Part shown: positions 12,945 through 24,599 of the stretch, piece by piece
Position numbering within the stretch: the stretch's first letter is position 1
Layout of the letters: each line of letters begins with the position of its first letter
Source of the DNA: Boesenbergia rotunda
Taxonomy: Eukaryota; Streptophyta; Magnoliopsida; Zingiberales; Zingiberaceae
Assembly (NCBI GenBank): GCA_024364735.1
Contig: JAGFNQ010000852.1
Coordinates: forward strand, 261,077-325,076
DNA length: 64,000 nucleotides
Reading direction: 5' to 3'
Notes under the pieces: model-generated
What the model was told of the DNA's origin: nothing
Database searches by the model: none
Seen by the model: the letters and a program-made list of their open reading frames with translations, nothing else
Translations under genes and position numbers: made by a program

Positions 12945-14629
12945 CTATAGCTCCTTATCTTCAGCAGGGAGCTCCTCCCAAACTCGGCTGACACTCATAA
13001 AACTGAGGTTGGCGCCCGGCTGCAGTAGCTGAACCTTCTGAAGCTGGTTGATGGCAACATTGAAGCCCTGCTTTAGGCGCTTCAGGACCTGTGCCGCTAG
13101 GATATCGCCAAACTCATCAAACTCCAGGAATCGGGCCTTGAACTTTGCCTCGATCTCTCTTGGTCGGGACGCCTCTTCAGCCTTGAGGTTTTGCAGTTCG
13201 TCCTCGGCTTCCTCCTTCGCAATTCTTAGCTAAGCCACCTCAAAGGACATTTTATCTTTGTCTTCCAAGGCCTCCTTGAGCCTCTCTGAGGTGGCCAAAG
13301 CTTCTGATCGGGCCTGGGCAACATCCTCTTGGAGGTCGGTCATGTGAGCAACTACAGTCTTCACCATGTTTTCTTTTTGCTCCAGCAGGTTGGCTTGCTC
13401 CTGTATCCGACCGTTCAATGATGTTGTGGATGACTCCAAAAGTTGGATGTCCCCAGACAGTTTCTTCTTCCTGGTCTGAAGCTAATCCCGCTCCTTGGTC
13501 AGGATGCACAAGTCATTCGAGAGTGTCACTGCCCTCTCAGACATCAACCGCTCCCTATGACTAGAACCATGTAGAGATGACTCAAGGACCAGCAGAGTCT
13601 CTAGTTGATGCTCCACTTTTACCCGGAGAGCTCTGCTGACCTCTGCTTGTAGGAGACCCCCTCGATGGGCATGATCAGCCTCGACCTCCGCCTTCAGTGC
13701 CCTGCGGGTCAGGAGCTCAACCTCCCGCCAGGAATATAAGTGGCGGCGGGCAGTGAGACAGTCTTGAGCAGCTTGTCACAGTATAGAGGAGTTAGAAAAC
13801 ATGAATTAAAGGAACCTAAGAAATTGGGAACCCTTACCTTCAAGAGGGACTCGTGGAGGTTGGTAAGAGGCCCATCCAAAGTGCGCACGGCATCCCCTCC
13901 CAAGACTCCATGGTTCCTCGGGGCGTCGCCTCGGCTCCGTGAGGGAGAGGAGTCTCTTGGCTGAGGGAAAAGCTGGATGGTAGGCTCTCTAGGAGGTGCA
14001 GTTTAAGGGTCGGAGACGTCCTCGTCGGAGCTAGAGGCCCCCTCGGAAGAACAACCCTCGGCAGGGACTTCCTTGAACTGCACCAGGGGGAAGGATTGCG
14101 TAGCTGCCTCCAATGACGCTTGAAGCTTTTTGCGCAGGGGATCAAGCTTCATGCGGGGTTTGGTGGCCACCACCCGATTGCCTTTGGAAGGGTCAGTGGA
14201 GTTAGCCGTGGATGTGCTGATGATTTAACCTCCTATTGTTAGAGTGGTCGCTTGTTGGAAATGCTGCAATAAGGGGATGGTGTCCTCATCATCTGGTATT
14301 GGTATACCCTCCTCAGGGATGGAGGGGAGCTTGCTGGGGTCAAAGCGTCGCAGCCTCTTCCATTTCGACGAGCGCTTTTCGAGGTGTTTCCTCTTTGACC
14401 TCCCTGAGGATCTAGGCGGTGGGGTGTCGGCTGGAGGCGCTAACTTTTCCTTAGCTTCTCCTGTCTTGACGATGACGAGAGGCAGGTCAGCCTCCTGGGC
14501 GACAGGCAGCTCCGGGGCCCCTTGGTCGGTAGCCGGCTCAAGCATGGCTGGTGCCTCTATTTTCTCCGGTGTTGCGTGCTCGCCGGATGACTCCGTAGAC
14601 TCCTCCAAAGCCTCGGCTGAGTCAGTTGG
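12945..14629 (-). pseudogene. antisense extra ORF (aORF) of the gypsy element, 3' part
   Basis: Minus-strand continuation of the antisense gene that starts near 29835. It begins at the insertion junction 14624/14629 with ADSAEALEESTESSGEH, followed by an acidic, Pro-rich, then Lys/Arg-rich segment (SSGRSKRKHLEKRSSKWKR). A long coiled-coil-like region lies at about 13230-13510 (repeated Glu/Lys/Gln heptads such as ANLLEQKENMVKTVVAHMTD). The likely stop is at 12945-12947. Internal stops at about 14225 and 14006, plus frame changes, show decay. The Retand/Tat group is known for such antisense ORFs; the function is unknown. Confidence 0.65.
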
Positions 14630-15424
14630 TGTCACGCCCCGAGACCTAGGAGTCACTGTTCCAATATAAAATCGGGCAGCATCTTCCCTGTCCGGCGGAC
14701 AATTTACATATATAAACAACACACACAATAATAATTTGGCCTCAGGCCTCAAAATCAAGACATTACATAACCATAACACAAAGTAAACCATACTTGACGG
14801 TGGACCGGTCCGACTTATAACAAAAACAACAAACACATAGTCCATCAGAGGACTCAAAAATACAATACCAAGACAAATGGAACGCGATACAAGTTCCACG
14901 ACATAAAACCAATACAAACAAAAAATAATACGATATAAAGGAAACATAACTATGCGAAAGCACCCATCACTGGAGTCGTAGGGACCTGGGACTGGCAACT
15001 GGGGCTCTCTTGGAGACCAATCAACCTGGAAACAAAAAAAAATATGGGCAACGGTGGTGAGTCCAAATAAACTCAGCAGATACTAAAACATATATACACA
15101 GCAAGCTATAATAACAGTAGGAATCACACTGATACAGTCTCGAGTATAGAGGATACAACACAACTGAAGACTAAGGGTGAATACATACCAGAGTCTGTCT
15201 ATCCTGCGGGTAGGTATAATCAATCCCCAGTATAACCTCAAGAATGATACACAATCCAAATGTGTATGTCACCTGTAAGGGCATGTCAAACATATATAGC
15301 ACTCAAACACAACAAGCACCAACCAAAGTACAATGCATCCCATACACATAGTACAACGATCTATTCTGTACGCACCTCAGCCACCACCATACCGGTGGTT
15401 GGGTGAACAGGAAACAGATAAGCC

Positions 15425-15574
15425 AACCACTCATGGTTGTATAAAGAAGCCAAACACTTGTGGCCTACAACATATGAAGCTCAACACTCGTGGCTATGTA
15501 GATATGATGCCCAACACTCATGGCGATGAAAGTATGTAGCCCAGCACTCGTGGCTATGCAAATATGATGCCCAA
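15425..15574. repeat. 30-bp tandem repeat, left part
   Basis: About five copies of a 30-bp unit of the type cccaacactcgtggcgatgc aagtatgatg. The array is interrupted by the nested element at 15575 and continues at 19224. Confidence 0.85.
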
Positions 15575-16504
15575 TGTTGGATCAGGTTGGTCCGGCTAGA
15601 GGGGGGTGAATAGACGGATAATAAAATATATAAAAATGGAGACACTCGTCTTTAAAAAAAAACTTGGTTGCAACTAAGGACGTTGCTTCCAAGACAATGG
15701 ACGCTCAATAAAAATCTCCTTGTGGCGGAGAAGCCTTACAATAAAAGCATGCTAGACTATAGAGAGAATTACAAGAGAATTGAATGATTGAAAAGGTTGA
15801 AACTCTAAGCCTATTTATAGCCTAAGAGAATAAATCTGGATTGTTGATTGTTGAGGAATTTTCTCTTAGCCGTTGATCCATGGATGTAATCTGGATGGTT
15901 GATCTTGGATGGGATTAAACTGCATCCATTGGATCTGATTAAAGGATAAAGTTATCCTTTAAGAGATAACTTTGTCTTCTGCTCGTAACAGATAAATAAC
16001 TTTATCATCTGCTCGCAACAACTTTAATCACATCTCTTCTTTGTCCCAGTCGGTAAGGCTGGTGATATATGTAAGCGAGGTTGCTGGTTCGAATCTTCTC
16101 AGCAACAAATAAATTTCTTTTTGTTTCAGGTGCCTGATTTGACTTGGTCAAACTGACCAGTCTTTTGGTTCATCTACTGGGTGATTTTCGACCAACCAGA
16201 GTTAGGCTCACCCGAACCCGACTCCGGCCTTTCGCCCCTCGAGCGTCCTTCCTCCCGGCTTCTCGTCCCTCGGACACCGCGCACGTCCTTCTCGCTCCAC
16301 CGGCGTACTCTTCCGCAGCTTCCGCGTCCCTCGGATTGTACCGAGCCCGTCGGCTCACTTCCCCGCACAATCCTTCTCGTCCGCTACGTCTTACGCTCGA
16401 CTTCCTCCGTACCTAAGCTCCTGCACACTTAGCAGAGGGATTAAACATACCAGGACCTAACTTAAATCGGTTGATCACATCAAAATCAACCAGGGGTACT
16501 TACA
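15575..16504 (-). repeat. 3' LTR of the gag-only element
   Basis: Near-identical to 18295-19223. On the plus strand it starts tgttggatcagg and ends gtacttaca. The minus-strand TATA box (ctataaatag) is at 15811-15820. Confidence 0.92.
16042..16096 (+). promoter_or_regulatory. tRNA-like pol III A and B boxes inside the LTR
   Basis: TGTCCCAGTCGG (16042-16053) fits the A-box consensus at 11 of 12 positions. GGTTCGAATCT (16086-16096) fits the B box at 10 of 11. The box-start spacing of 44 bases is that of a tRNA. T-rich stretches follow at 16110-16120. The same pair lies at 18761-18815 in the other LTR. It runs antisense to the host element. Confidence 0.5.
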
Positions 16505-17352
16505 ATCTCCCCCTTTTTGATGTGCATCAATCTGAGTTAAATTAGGGTAATCAAAATAAAAAAACATACATAATAATGTAAACAGTTTAAGTTCAAAAAT
16601 AACTTAAATTTCGAGTAAATTAAAATTCTACTTCTTAACTTAATATTATTCCTCCCCCTTTGATCACATCAAAAAATTGGGAAATATAAGTAGGGAAGAA
16701 GAAAAATTTTAGAGTGCGATAAAAAATATTCTAAGTGAAAAAAAATTGCGTTGCCATAGATTTTTCAAATTTTAAAATGGCATATTTTTTCAAAGTTAAT
16801 TCCATTTTTTTTAAAAATGACTTAAATAAAATCTAATTTTTTTTTATAAAATCCACAGCTGATGTGGAGTTCCAAAAAAAATCGAATCTTGTCAAAATAT
16901 TTTTCTATCGAATTTAAAAAAAAACATATTTCGATAAACAATTCATAAAAAATCAGAAAAAAATAGATTTCAATAAACGATTCATAAAAAATAAACATTT
17001 ATGAAAAAAATCTGAATATTTTTGTCAAAGTCGAAGATAAAGATATGAGTTTAGACAAAAATTTTGAGCTTTAAATTGGTTGATCAAGTCCAAAAATGAC
17101 AAACCAACACATAAGAGTTCTTGAAGAGTAAATTTTAAAAATTCGAAAAAATACTTCGAAAAATTTGAAAAAAAAAATTATAATGAGTTTTTCCCTTAAA
17201 CTCTTAATTTCAAATTTCGAGGAAAAAAAATATTCGAAAAATTTTGAAAGGCGTTCCAGTAGATAGACAGCATAATTGTGCATAAAAAAAATAATGACAT
17301 AATTTTTGTTAGAGAAACAAAATGCACACATATATAATAACAAAAAAAATTA

Positions 17353-18231
17353 TTAGTTTAATAGAAATTTAGGAACCCAAAATAAGTTCCTGTCTACAGG
17401 ATTAATTAAAAACTTAGGCGGAATATAACTTTTGGGCACCTTTTTAAATTGGTCCTTATGATTTTTAAAATACCAATTTAAATTATCAGGAAAGCTATTT
17501 TTCTTTTGGCGTAAATATGTAATATCATGTTCTAATTTTTGCACTAAGTTTTTCAAATTATCATTTTCATTTTTCAAAATTTCAGACGAGGATGTAAGTG
17601 TTAATTCATTTTTTAATTTTAAATTTTCTTTTTCTAATCTATAATTAGATTTGAGCAAGGCTTTAACTCCTGCATATAATTGATCATGAGGAAGAAAACA
17701 AACCTCACTTACCAGGTCGCTTTCGAAAAGCGAGGTTCCTCTTTCGTCGTCGCTTTCTTCTGACGTCTCTCCCCCTTCATCAGTGCTCCCTTCTTGATGA
17801 TTTGCCATTAGCGTAAGACCCGCATATTCTTGACCTTCCGACTCTTCTGACAAGAACTCATCGTCGAGTTGGATCTTCCTTGTGTTTAGTGCGGCGATGT
17901 CTGATTTCTTATTCTTCTCTTCATGAAATTCTAGGAATTTCTCCCAGAGCTCTTTTGCCGAGTTGTAATTCTCGATGCGGTTAACTTCTTGCACGGGAAG
18001 AACGGCTAGTAGATGAAATTCAGCTTTGTCGTTTGCTTCAAAGTCAGATTTCTCATTCTTGGTCCATGACTTTATTTCTTTATCCTTGCCGTTGTTGTCT
18101 TTAGGAACTGAAAAACCATTTTTCATAATTATTAGTAATTCAATATCAGTTTTAAAAAATACCTGCATTCGGCGCTTCCACATTGCGAACTCCCCCTCAA
18201 ACTTCGACGGGTAGATTACGGCTCCAACCAT
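17353..18231 (-). CDS. copia-type gag polyprotein of the gag-only element
   Basis: An open 292-residue frame on the minus strand, the only coding content of the element. The ATG is at 18231, about 50 bases after the PBS, giving MVGAVIYPSKFEGEFAMWKR. Residues 1-110 match the plant copia gag N-terminal domain (YPSKFEG...W, later ELWEKFLEFHEE). An acidic linker at about 125-180 is rich in Glu/Ser/Asp (STDEGGETSEESDDE), and a coiled-coil-like part follows at about 195-245 (LEKENLKLKNEL). No CCHC zinc knuckle is present, unlike a full gag. The protein would assemble into particles in the cytoplasm. The uninterrupted frame and similar LTRs suggest a young copy. Confidence 0.8.
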   Translation of the reverse strand: MVGAVIYPSKFEGEFAMWKRRMQVFFKTDIELLIIMKNGFSVPKDNNGKDKEIKSWTKNEKSDFEANDKAEFHLLAVLPVQEVNRIENYNSAKELWEKFLEFHEEKNKKSDIAALNTRKIQLDDEFLSEESEGQEYAGLTLMANHQEGSTDEGGETSEESDDERGTSLFESDLVSEVCFLPHDQLYAGVKALLKSNYRLEKENLKLKNELTLTSSSEILKNENDNLKNLVQKLEHDITYLRQKKNSFPDNLNWYFKNHKDQFKKVPKSYIPPKFLINPVDRNLFWVPKFLLN

Positions 18232-18280
18232 TTTCTTGAAATTGCTGCAGTCGGCGGTTAGTCCTTCTGCGGCGACCTTG

Positions 18281-18292
18281 GCTCTGATACCA
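18281..18292 (-). other. primer-binding site (initiator-Met tRNA type) of the gag-only element
   Basis: The minus strand reads TGGTATCAGAGC two bases inside the 5' LTR, complementary to the 3' end of initiator tRNA-Met. This is the usual primer of plant copia elements. Confidence 0.85.
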
Positions 18293-18294
18293 CT

Positions 18295-19223
18295 TGTTGG
18301 ATCAGGTTGGTCCGGCTAGAGGGGGGTGAATAGACGGATAATAAAATATATAAAAGTGGAGGCACTCGTCTTTAAAAAAAACTTGGTTGCAACTAAGGAC
18401 GTTGCTTCCAAGACAATGGACGCTCAATAAAAATCTCCTTGTGGCGGAGAAGCCTTACAATAAAAGCACGCTAGACTATAGAGAGAATTACAAGAGAATT
18501 GAATGATTGAAAAGGTTGAAACTCTAAGCCTATTTATAGCCTAAGAGAATAAATCTGGATTGTTGATTGTTGAGGAATTTTCTCTTGGCCGTTGATCCAT
18601 GGATGTAATCTGGATGGTTGATCTTGGATGGGATTAAACTGCATCCATTGGATCTGATTAAAGGATAAAGTTATCCTTTAAGAGATAACTTTGTCTTCTG
18701 CTCGTAACAGATAAATAACTTTATCATCTGCTCGCAACAACTTTAATCACATCTCTTCTTTGTCCCAGTCGGTAAGGCTGGTGATATATGTAAGCGAGGT
18801 TGCTGGTTCGAATCTTCACAGCAACAAATAAATTTCTTTTTGTTTCAGGTGCCTGGTTTGACTTGGTCAAACTGACCAGTCTTTTGGTTCATCTACTGGG
18901 TGATTTCCGACCAACCAGAGTTAGGCTCACCCGAACCCGACTCCGGCCTTTCACCCCTCGAGCGTCCTTCCTCCCGGCTTCTCGTCCCTCGGACACCGTG
19001 CACGTCCTTCTCGCTCCACCGGCGTACTCTTCCGCAGCTTCCGCGTCCCTCGGATTGTACCGAGACCATCGGCTCACTTCCCCGCACAATCCTTCTCGTC
19101 CGCTACGTCTTACGCTCGACTTTCTCCGTACCTAAGCTCCTGCACACTTAGCAGAGGGATTAAACATACCAGGACCTAACTTAAATCGGTTGATCACATC
19201 AAAATCAACCAGAGGTACTTACA
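18295..19223 (-). repeat. 5' LTR of the gag-only element
   Basis: 929 bp, near-identical to 15575-16504, adjoining the PBS at 18281-18292. It carries the same pol III-like boxes (18761-18815). Confidence 0.92.
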
Positions 19224-19556
19224 CCCAACACTCGTGGCAATGCAAGTATGACGCCCAACACTCGTGGCGATGCAAGTATGTAGCCCAACACTCGTGGCTA
19301 TGCAAGTATGATGCCCAGCACTCGTGGCAATGCAAGTATGATGCCTAGCACTCATGGCGATGCAAATATGATGTCCAACACTCATGGCAATGCAAGTATG
19401 ACGCCTAGCACTCGTGGTGATGCAAGTATGTAGCCCAGCACTCGTGGCTATGCAAATATGATGCCCAACACTCGTGGTAATGCAAGTATGACGCCCAGCA
19501 CTCGTGGCGATGCAAGTATGTAGCACAATACTCGTGGCTATGCAAATATGATGTAG
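19224..19556. repeat. 30-bp tandem repeat, right part
   Basis: About eleven copies of the 30-bp unit continue after the nested element. The minus-strand 110-residue frame across it (19194-19526) is a 10-residue repeat (HTCIATSVGR type) created by the 30-bp period, not a gene. Confidence 0.85.
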
Positions 19557-21718
19557 GTATGACAGGTGGCGGGCTCAGACCTCAGGGGAACCGATGGTCT
19601 CCATCATGATAATAGCATCGTGCTAATAGCTCAATCAATTCAGGAAACCTGACTGCGCGACGTACTCAGGCCCTAGGGGAGTCGATGATCGCCAGTATGC
19701 AATCATACAGAGCCTACAACTCAGTATACAACCTAGAGGGTAAAGTATGCTAACGACACCCTCCTCACTAACCAGATCCTCAACTATACGCCGGTAGGAA
19801 AGGTATAGGTCTAACACATGTATCCAGATCTAACCATTCTACCTTAGGTATCCATGCAAGGTATATCTAGGAATCAATCCAACTACAGATACAAAGTGAC
19901 CTATTACTGTATCTAAACACATATGTACGCATGACAAATATCGAGACTGTATGGAACTAAACAGGAATCATCTAAGAAGAGTAAGCAACAGTTATCAGAT
20001 CATGATATACAAAGGCAGGTATAGCGTATAAACCTACTGTTATCGATAACAAACTATGCATAATAGTAAGACAGTATCTAAAAAGATAAGTCAGGGGTAC
20101 CCGCCTCCAATGATAGAAGCCTGTATACGAAGAGAACCTCCCGTCCAATGATCCGCAACCAAAAGTCCAAATTAATGCCCTGTATTAAAGGACATATTTA
20201 ATAGCTATTACAAAATAAAATAGCGTCTAGCTAGAAAATCCCTAAACCATATTAGGGTTAACCTAATCATTCTCTTTCCATTAATTACTTCTAATTAAAT
20301 GGAAGATTCCTTATTACCCCACGTAATTATGACTAGGGTTAGGTTTCACTTTAGGTTCAACCCTAAACTCCAATCCATCACGGCTAGGTTTAATATAATA
20401 CCAAATTCTATACTAAACTCACCATTAGTTATAATCTAATGTATCCACACGGTTAGATCAGGTTCCATCCCCTAATCTAACTCCAAACACTAAGCTCACA
20501 GCCAAGATCCAGATAAATATAAGCTACACTTAACTCCACAACCCAAAAATCAAATCCTGAATTTGCCCAGAGTATCAAAGAAAGCCTCCACAAATTTAGG
20601 TTAGAAAAATTAAAAGCAAAATGGAAAACAATACTCCTCTAAACACTAAATCTGATACATCACAGAAGGAGAAACCCAAACAGCACTACATTGATCTAAT
20701 CCAAGAAAACACACATCCAAGAATTTCCAATGGCAAACCAATTAGAGGTGCACAGCTCCACACATCCACGGATTTCCTACTATCCCTATCAGACTACACA
20801 AGCTCACGGTGATACCATCACCCTAACAACAACCAAACACAATTTCATCCAAAGCACAGGTTAGGTAAACCAAACTCAAATCAGCCATTCAACAGCTCAT
20901 GCCCTAATCCCATACAAAACCCAAAACAGAACCTAATACATCCAATTGCTAGCTCGCGACATAACTTCCAAGTATGAACAGCATCGAAAACAAGAGACCA
21001 CAATAGGAAGAGCGAGAGCTAAGGTAGAAAATCTCAACAATCCATGCCAAACAATCAAATGATACACCACCAAAATCTTACCTAAAGTTCACGCCAACAT
21101 CCACTCCTGTGTAGATCTGACGAAGTCCGGGGAGGGCAGCCTAGGGAGTGAACGCACTTCCGGTACACACTCCTCAAACCATTCTAATCGCAACCCTTGC
21201 TATAAGGGAAAAGATTTAGTCGACAATCTAAAGCTTCCAACGCCTAGGTTTCCAACCGGCGTTTGGAAGGTTCGCTGGGGAGGAGGCTCGCATCCGATCG
21301 ACGAGGCCTGGTTGCGACTGTGATGGAGGACTCAAGGGAAACAGAGGAAAGGGAGTCAGCGCATTGGCGTGGGTTAGGACACGCGAAGGGGAACGGAACA
21401 GGATAGGTTTCGGGGGTGGCTGCGTGCAAATGAAGAGAGGAAAAGGTTTTTATGTTTGATCATTTTGCACATTAGCCCCCCAAATTTAGCCTATCCAGAT
21501 TCAGCCCTTAACTTGAGTGAACGTAAGCATTTAGCTCCTCCAAAATTCTCTAAACCAATTCCAGCCCTCGATTTTATGTTTCTCCTTCATTTACATTCTA
21601 ATATCCTATGGGTTTTTCTTTCATTCAACCCCTGTTAAGTTTCGGAAACCCTAAACATATCTGGCAAATCACCCAAAAAAAATTTTCTGGTTCATATTTA
21701 ATTTAGCCGAATCCAATA

Positions 21719-21821
21719 GCTGGAGCGGTGAGAAGGACTGGAGGAGGGTCCAGGGCCTCCTTGTTGGCTTCATCCCACTTGATGAGCCGATTCATTCCCC
21801 TCGATAGCATGATGTCCTCTG
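21719..21821 (-). pseudogene. antisense ORF of the gypsy element, middle fragment
   Basis: A stretch of about 100 bases lies between two insertions and reads EDIMLSRGMNRLIKWDEANK then EALDPPPVLLTAPA on the minus strand. Its 5' side joins, across the copia insertion and an intron, to 29034. Its 3' side joins across the 3 kb LTR to 14624. The frame is kept at both joins. Confidence 0.65.
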
Positions 21822-23287
21822 TGTTGGTGCATGTTGCATCAGTGATGACCTCCTCTAAGTGTTTCAATGTTTGACAATATGCTTAAGTCAGTGATACATT
21901 GAACAAGGGAAGGGTAAGTCAAGAGAAAAGTACCAAATTGAAAGAAAGTCCTGGTAAACCTAGGCAATAAGTCCTGGTTCGAAGAATTGGGCACCAAGTC
22001 CTGGTTCGAGGAGTTAGGCACTAAGTCCTCGCCGAGGGCTGGGCACCTAAGACCTGACCGAGGGTTGGGCACTAAATCCTGGTTCATGGAATTGGGCACT
22101 AAGCCCTGGCCGAGGGCTAGGCACCGAAGACCTGGTGAGTAAAGCTGAGCAATAAGTCCTGGCGAGTGAAGTTGGGCAAAAGTCCTGATGAGTGAAGTTA
22201 GGCACTAAGTCCTGGACCTAGGGTTTGGGCACGAAGTCTTGGTCCGAGGGATTGAGCAACTTAGCTGAGCGAGGACTAAGGACATAAGTAGAGACGGGTC
22301 GAGGTTCGGACGTCTCGAGATCCGAGAGTATTGAAGGCTAAGTAAAAGTCCAACCGAATGGACTAGTTGGCAAAACTTCTCCTTAAAGGAGTAGGTGAAA
22401 GGCGCGTTCCCCGGAAGGGAACATTAGGCGTCAGTTCGACCTAGGATTTCGTAGAAATCCGAAGTCAGAACCAATTCACTAAGGCTAAGGTTGTATATGT
22501 GTTTGCTTTGTATTTATATATCTTGCAGGTACTTAAAATGAAAGACAAAGCAGGCAAACAACACGCAACGTGGCTGGAACACAGGGTGCTAGGCGCCCCC
22601 ATCAACCAGGGTGCCCTAGAGCTGCAGGGCACCTGGTAACAGGGGCGCCTGAAGGCTCCCAGGCGCCTGTGTTGAGACAGGCACCTAGGAAGGGAGAAGT
22701 TATCTCCGCTGCGAGTTCGGCGCGGAGATGATGTTTGACCAAGCCTTTTGAGGCGCCCCCATCAACATAGGCGCCCCAATGAAGCCTATAAAATGGGCTT
22801 CAACCCCTCAGCTCAAGACACAACTTTCAAGATCATTCTGAGCCTTCTGACTGACGACAAAGCGCTAACGGCGAAGCTCTGCGACCAAGGAAGCTCCGGG
22901 AGGAAGTGCGCGACACTTCGGAGTTCCAGATCGGCCGAGTCTTCAACTTTTGTTTGGTTTGAATTTTACAATTTCGCACTTATTTTTCATATATTTTGAT
23001 TGTAATTTCTGCACTGTAAGACGGGTTTCTCCGCCTCCGGAAAGTCCGGAAAGGAGACCATTAGTGGACGGGCGTTCCCGTGCTTAGGCCATGGATGTAC
23101 TGACCCTGGGGGGTTGGGAACCATGTAAAAAATCTCGCGTGCGCTGTGTTGCTTATTCGTTCTTTTTGTTTTCCACTGTGCTACTAACGCTCTGTCCAGA
23201 ATGAATTTTAAAAGTATACGAAAGAAATTTCTGAAGGTTTTTACGGTCGATATTCACCCCCCCTCTATCGACGGCACTGGTCCTACA
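21822..23287 (+). repeat. 5' LTR of the SIRE-like element
   Basis: 1466 bp, tgttggtgca...tcctaca. It contains about ten short tandem copies of a gggcactaagtcctggttcg-like unit (21955-22260), GGCGCC-rich repeats (22585-22780) and a TATA box (cctataaaat, 22785-22794). Confidence 0.93.
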
Positions 23288-23459
23288 ATTGGTATCAGAG
23301 CCTGGATGCTCTTCACCTGACTAACAGCCGACGGAGCAAAGACGCCAAGAGTTGAGAGGGAGCCCAGGGGTGAATCAGGTATATTTTATTTTAAATGTTA
23401 GTTTTTAAATTTCATGTTATATTCTTCAAGTGCAGGGAGAGAGGACACTATAAAAATTA

Positions 23460-24579
23460 ATGTCCTACTCGAAAGAATTGTTCTTCAAGAATTGTTCTTC
23501 ACCAACGGCAAAGGAAGTACCAGCGTCCGGAGTCCGGAAGAACAAGGATCATATCAGGTGCTTCAAATGCGAAAAGCACGAACACTACAAAAATAAGTGT
23601 CCGGCAAAGGTACGCAAAATTTACATTCCAAAAAATTTTCAAATTCCTGCACTATCCTATGTAGATAATTTAGATAATTTTTCTGATAAATTAGAATTAT
23701 TGCATAGTCAAGTAAATATCTTGCATGACCAATTACAAAATGTGAATATGATTAAAATATTAGAAATTAATTGTTTAATCCTTAATACCAATTCAATAAT
23801 TTCTAAAATTAATTCTGATAATTTTACTGATAATGTTAAAATTAATTCTGATAATTTTACTGATAAATCTAAAATTAATTCTGATAATTTTACTGATAAT
23901 GTTAAAATTAATTGTGATAATTTTACCGATAATACTAAAATTAATTCTGATAATTTTACTGATAATGCTAAAATTAATTCTGATAATTTTACCGATAATA
24001 CTAAAATTAATTCTGATAATTTTACTGATAATGCTAAAATTAATTCTGATAATTTTACTCATAATGCTAAAATTAATTCTGAAATTAAATTTGAAAATGT
24101 TACTGATAATTCTAAAAACAAATTTGAAAATTTTACTGGTAATCCCGAAAATATTGAAAATATTTCTGAGGATAAAGATGATTTTTAAAAAAAATCGTAA
24201 GGATAACAATGAAATTATTTCAGAAAATCTTAAGGATAATATTGAAAATATTTCTGATGATAATAAGGATAATTTTGAGGATAATAGAGATGAAATTATT
24301 TTAGATAATAGTTTAATTATTGTCTTGGATAATCCTGAAAATTATTACAAAACATTAACTAGTGGCCCAAATTACTCCACCTACTATGAGGATATTGAAG
24401 GATGTGATGAGGATGAGGAGGAAGATGAAGTTTCTGAGATCAATGTCATAGTTAATAAAGTTCACAAAGACTCAAATAAATCAGAATTATTAGAAAAACT
24501 TGAAAAGATAAATAAAAAAGAAATAGTAAAGGAATCAGATATTTTCGAAATAATAAAAATGATGAAATTAAATCCGTAA
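23460..24579 (+). pseudogene. gag remnant with CCHC knuckle and 11-residue repeats, frameshifted
   Basis: Two overlapping frames form this remnant. The first (23460-24188) opens with a retroviral-type zinc knuckle, CFKCEKHEHYKNKC (C-X2-C-X4-H-X4-C, about residues 33-46). A Leu-rich segment follows, then about nine copies of an 11-residue repeat (NSDNFTDNAKI), then Asn/Glu-rich sequence. Downstream coding (24185-24579, SYYEDIEGCDEDEEEDEV-like acidic tail) is open only in the +1 frame, so a frameshift separates them. The N-terminal gag domain present in related elements is missing. It binds no known partner; the knuckle would bind RNA. Confidence 0.6.
23800..24085 (+). repeat. 33-bp tandem repeat within the gag remnant
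   Basis: About nine near-perfect copies of a 33-bp unit (attaattctgataattttac plus tgataatgctaaa). The period is a multiple of three, so all three phases stay open where no stop arises. Confidence 0.9.
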
Positions 24580-24599
24580 CTTTTAACCAACCCTGAAAT

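Larger units (their letters stand above)
15575..19223 (-). mobile_element. non-autonomous gag-only LTR element (TR-GAG type), TSD cccaa
   Basis: A complete 3649-bp element read on the minus strand. LTRs are 18295-19223 (5') and 15575-16504 (3'), 929 and 930 bp, with about 15 differences counted by eye. TSDs cccaa lie at 15570-15574 and 19224-19228. The PBS (TGGTATCAGAGC on the minus strand) is at 18281-18292 and a purine-rich tract (aaaaagggggaga) adjoins the 3' LTR at 16505-16518. The 1.8 kb interior encodes only a copia-type gag. There is no protease, integrase or RT, so its enzymes must come from a partner element. Confidence 0.9.
14630..21718 (-). mobile_element. 3 kb-family LTR, reverse orientation, enlarged by a nested element
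   Basis: On the minus strand this ends gtctcggggcgtgaca at 14630, like the 5416 and 60038 copies. Its other end is at about 21718, where the expected TG is mutated. The duplications gttgg (14625-14629) and gctgg (21719-21723) differ by one base. Removing it and one TSD gives a continuous antisense reading frame. Net length is about 3.4 kb after subtracting the nested element at 15575-19223. No gag or pol was found, so it is a solo LTR. The 19560-21430 part was read and holds no gene. Confidence 0.75.

Noticed and set aside
14641..14998. N-terminal part of a 257-residue minus frame (14225-14998)
   Set aside because: The first 120 residues are LTR sequence joined by chance to the antisense ORF across an insertion border.
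19194..19526. Cys-rich 10-residue repeat protein on the minus strand
   Set aside because: Produced by the 30-bp tandem repeat; no start context, not conserved in related LTRs.
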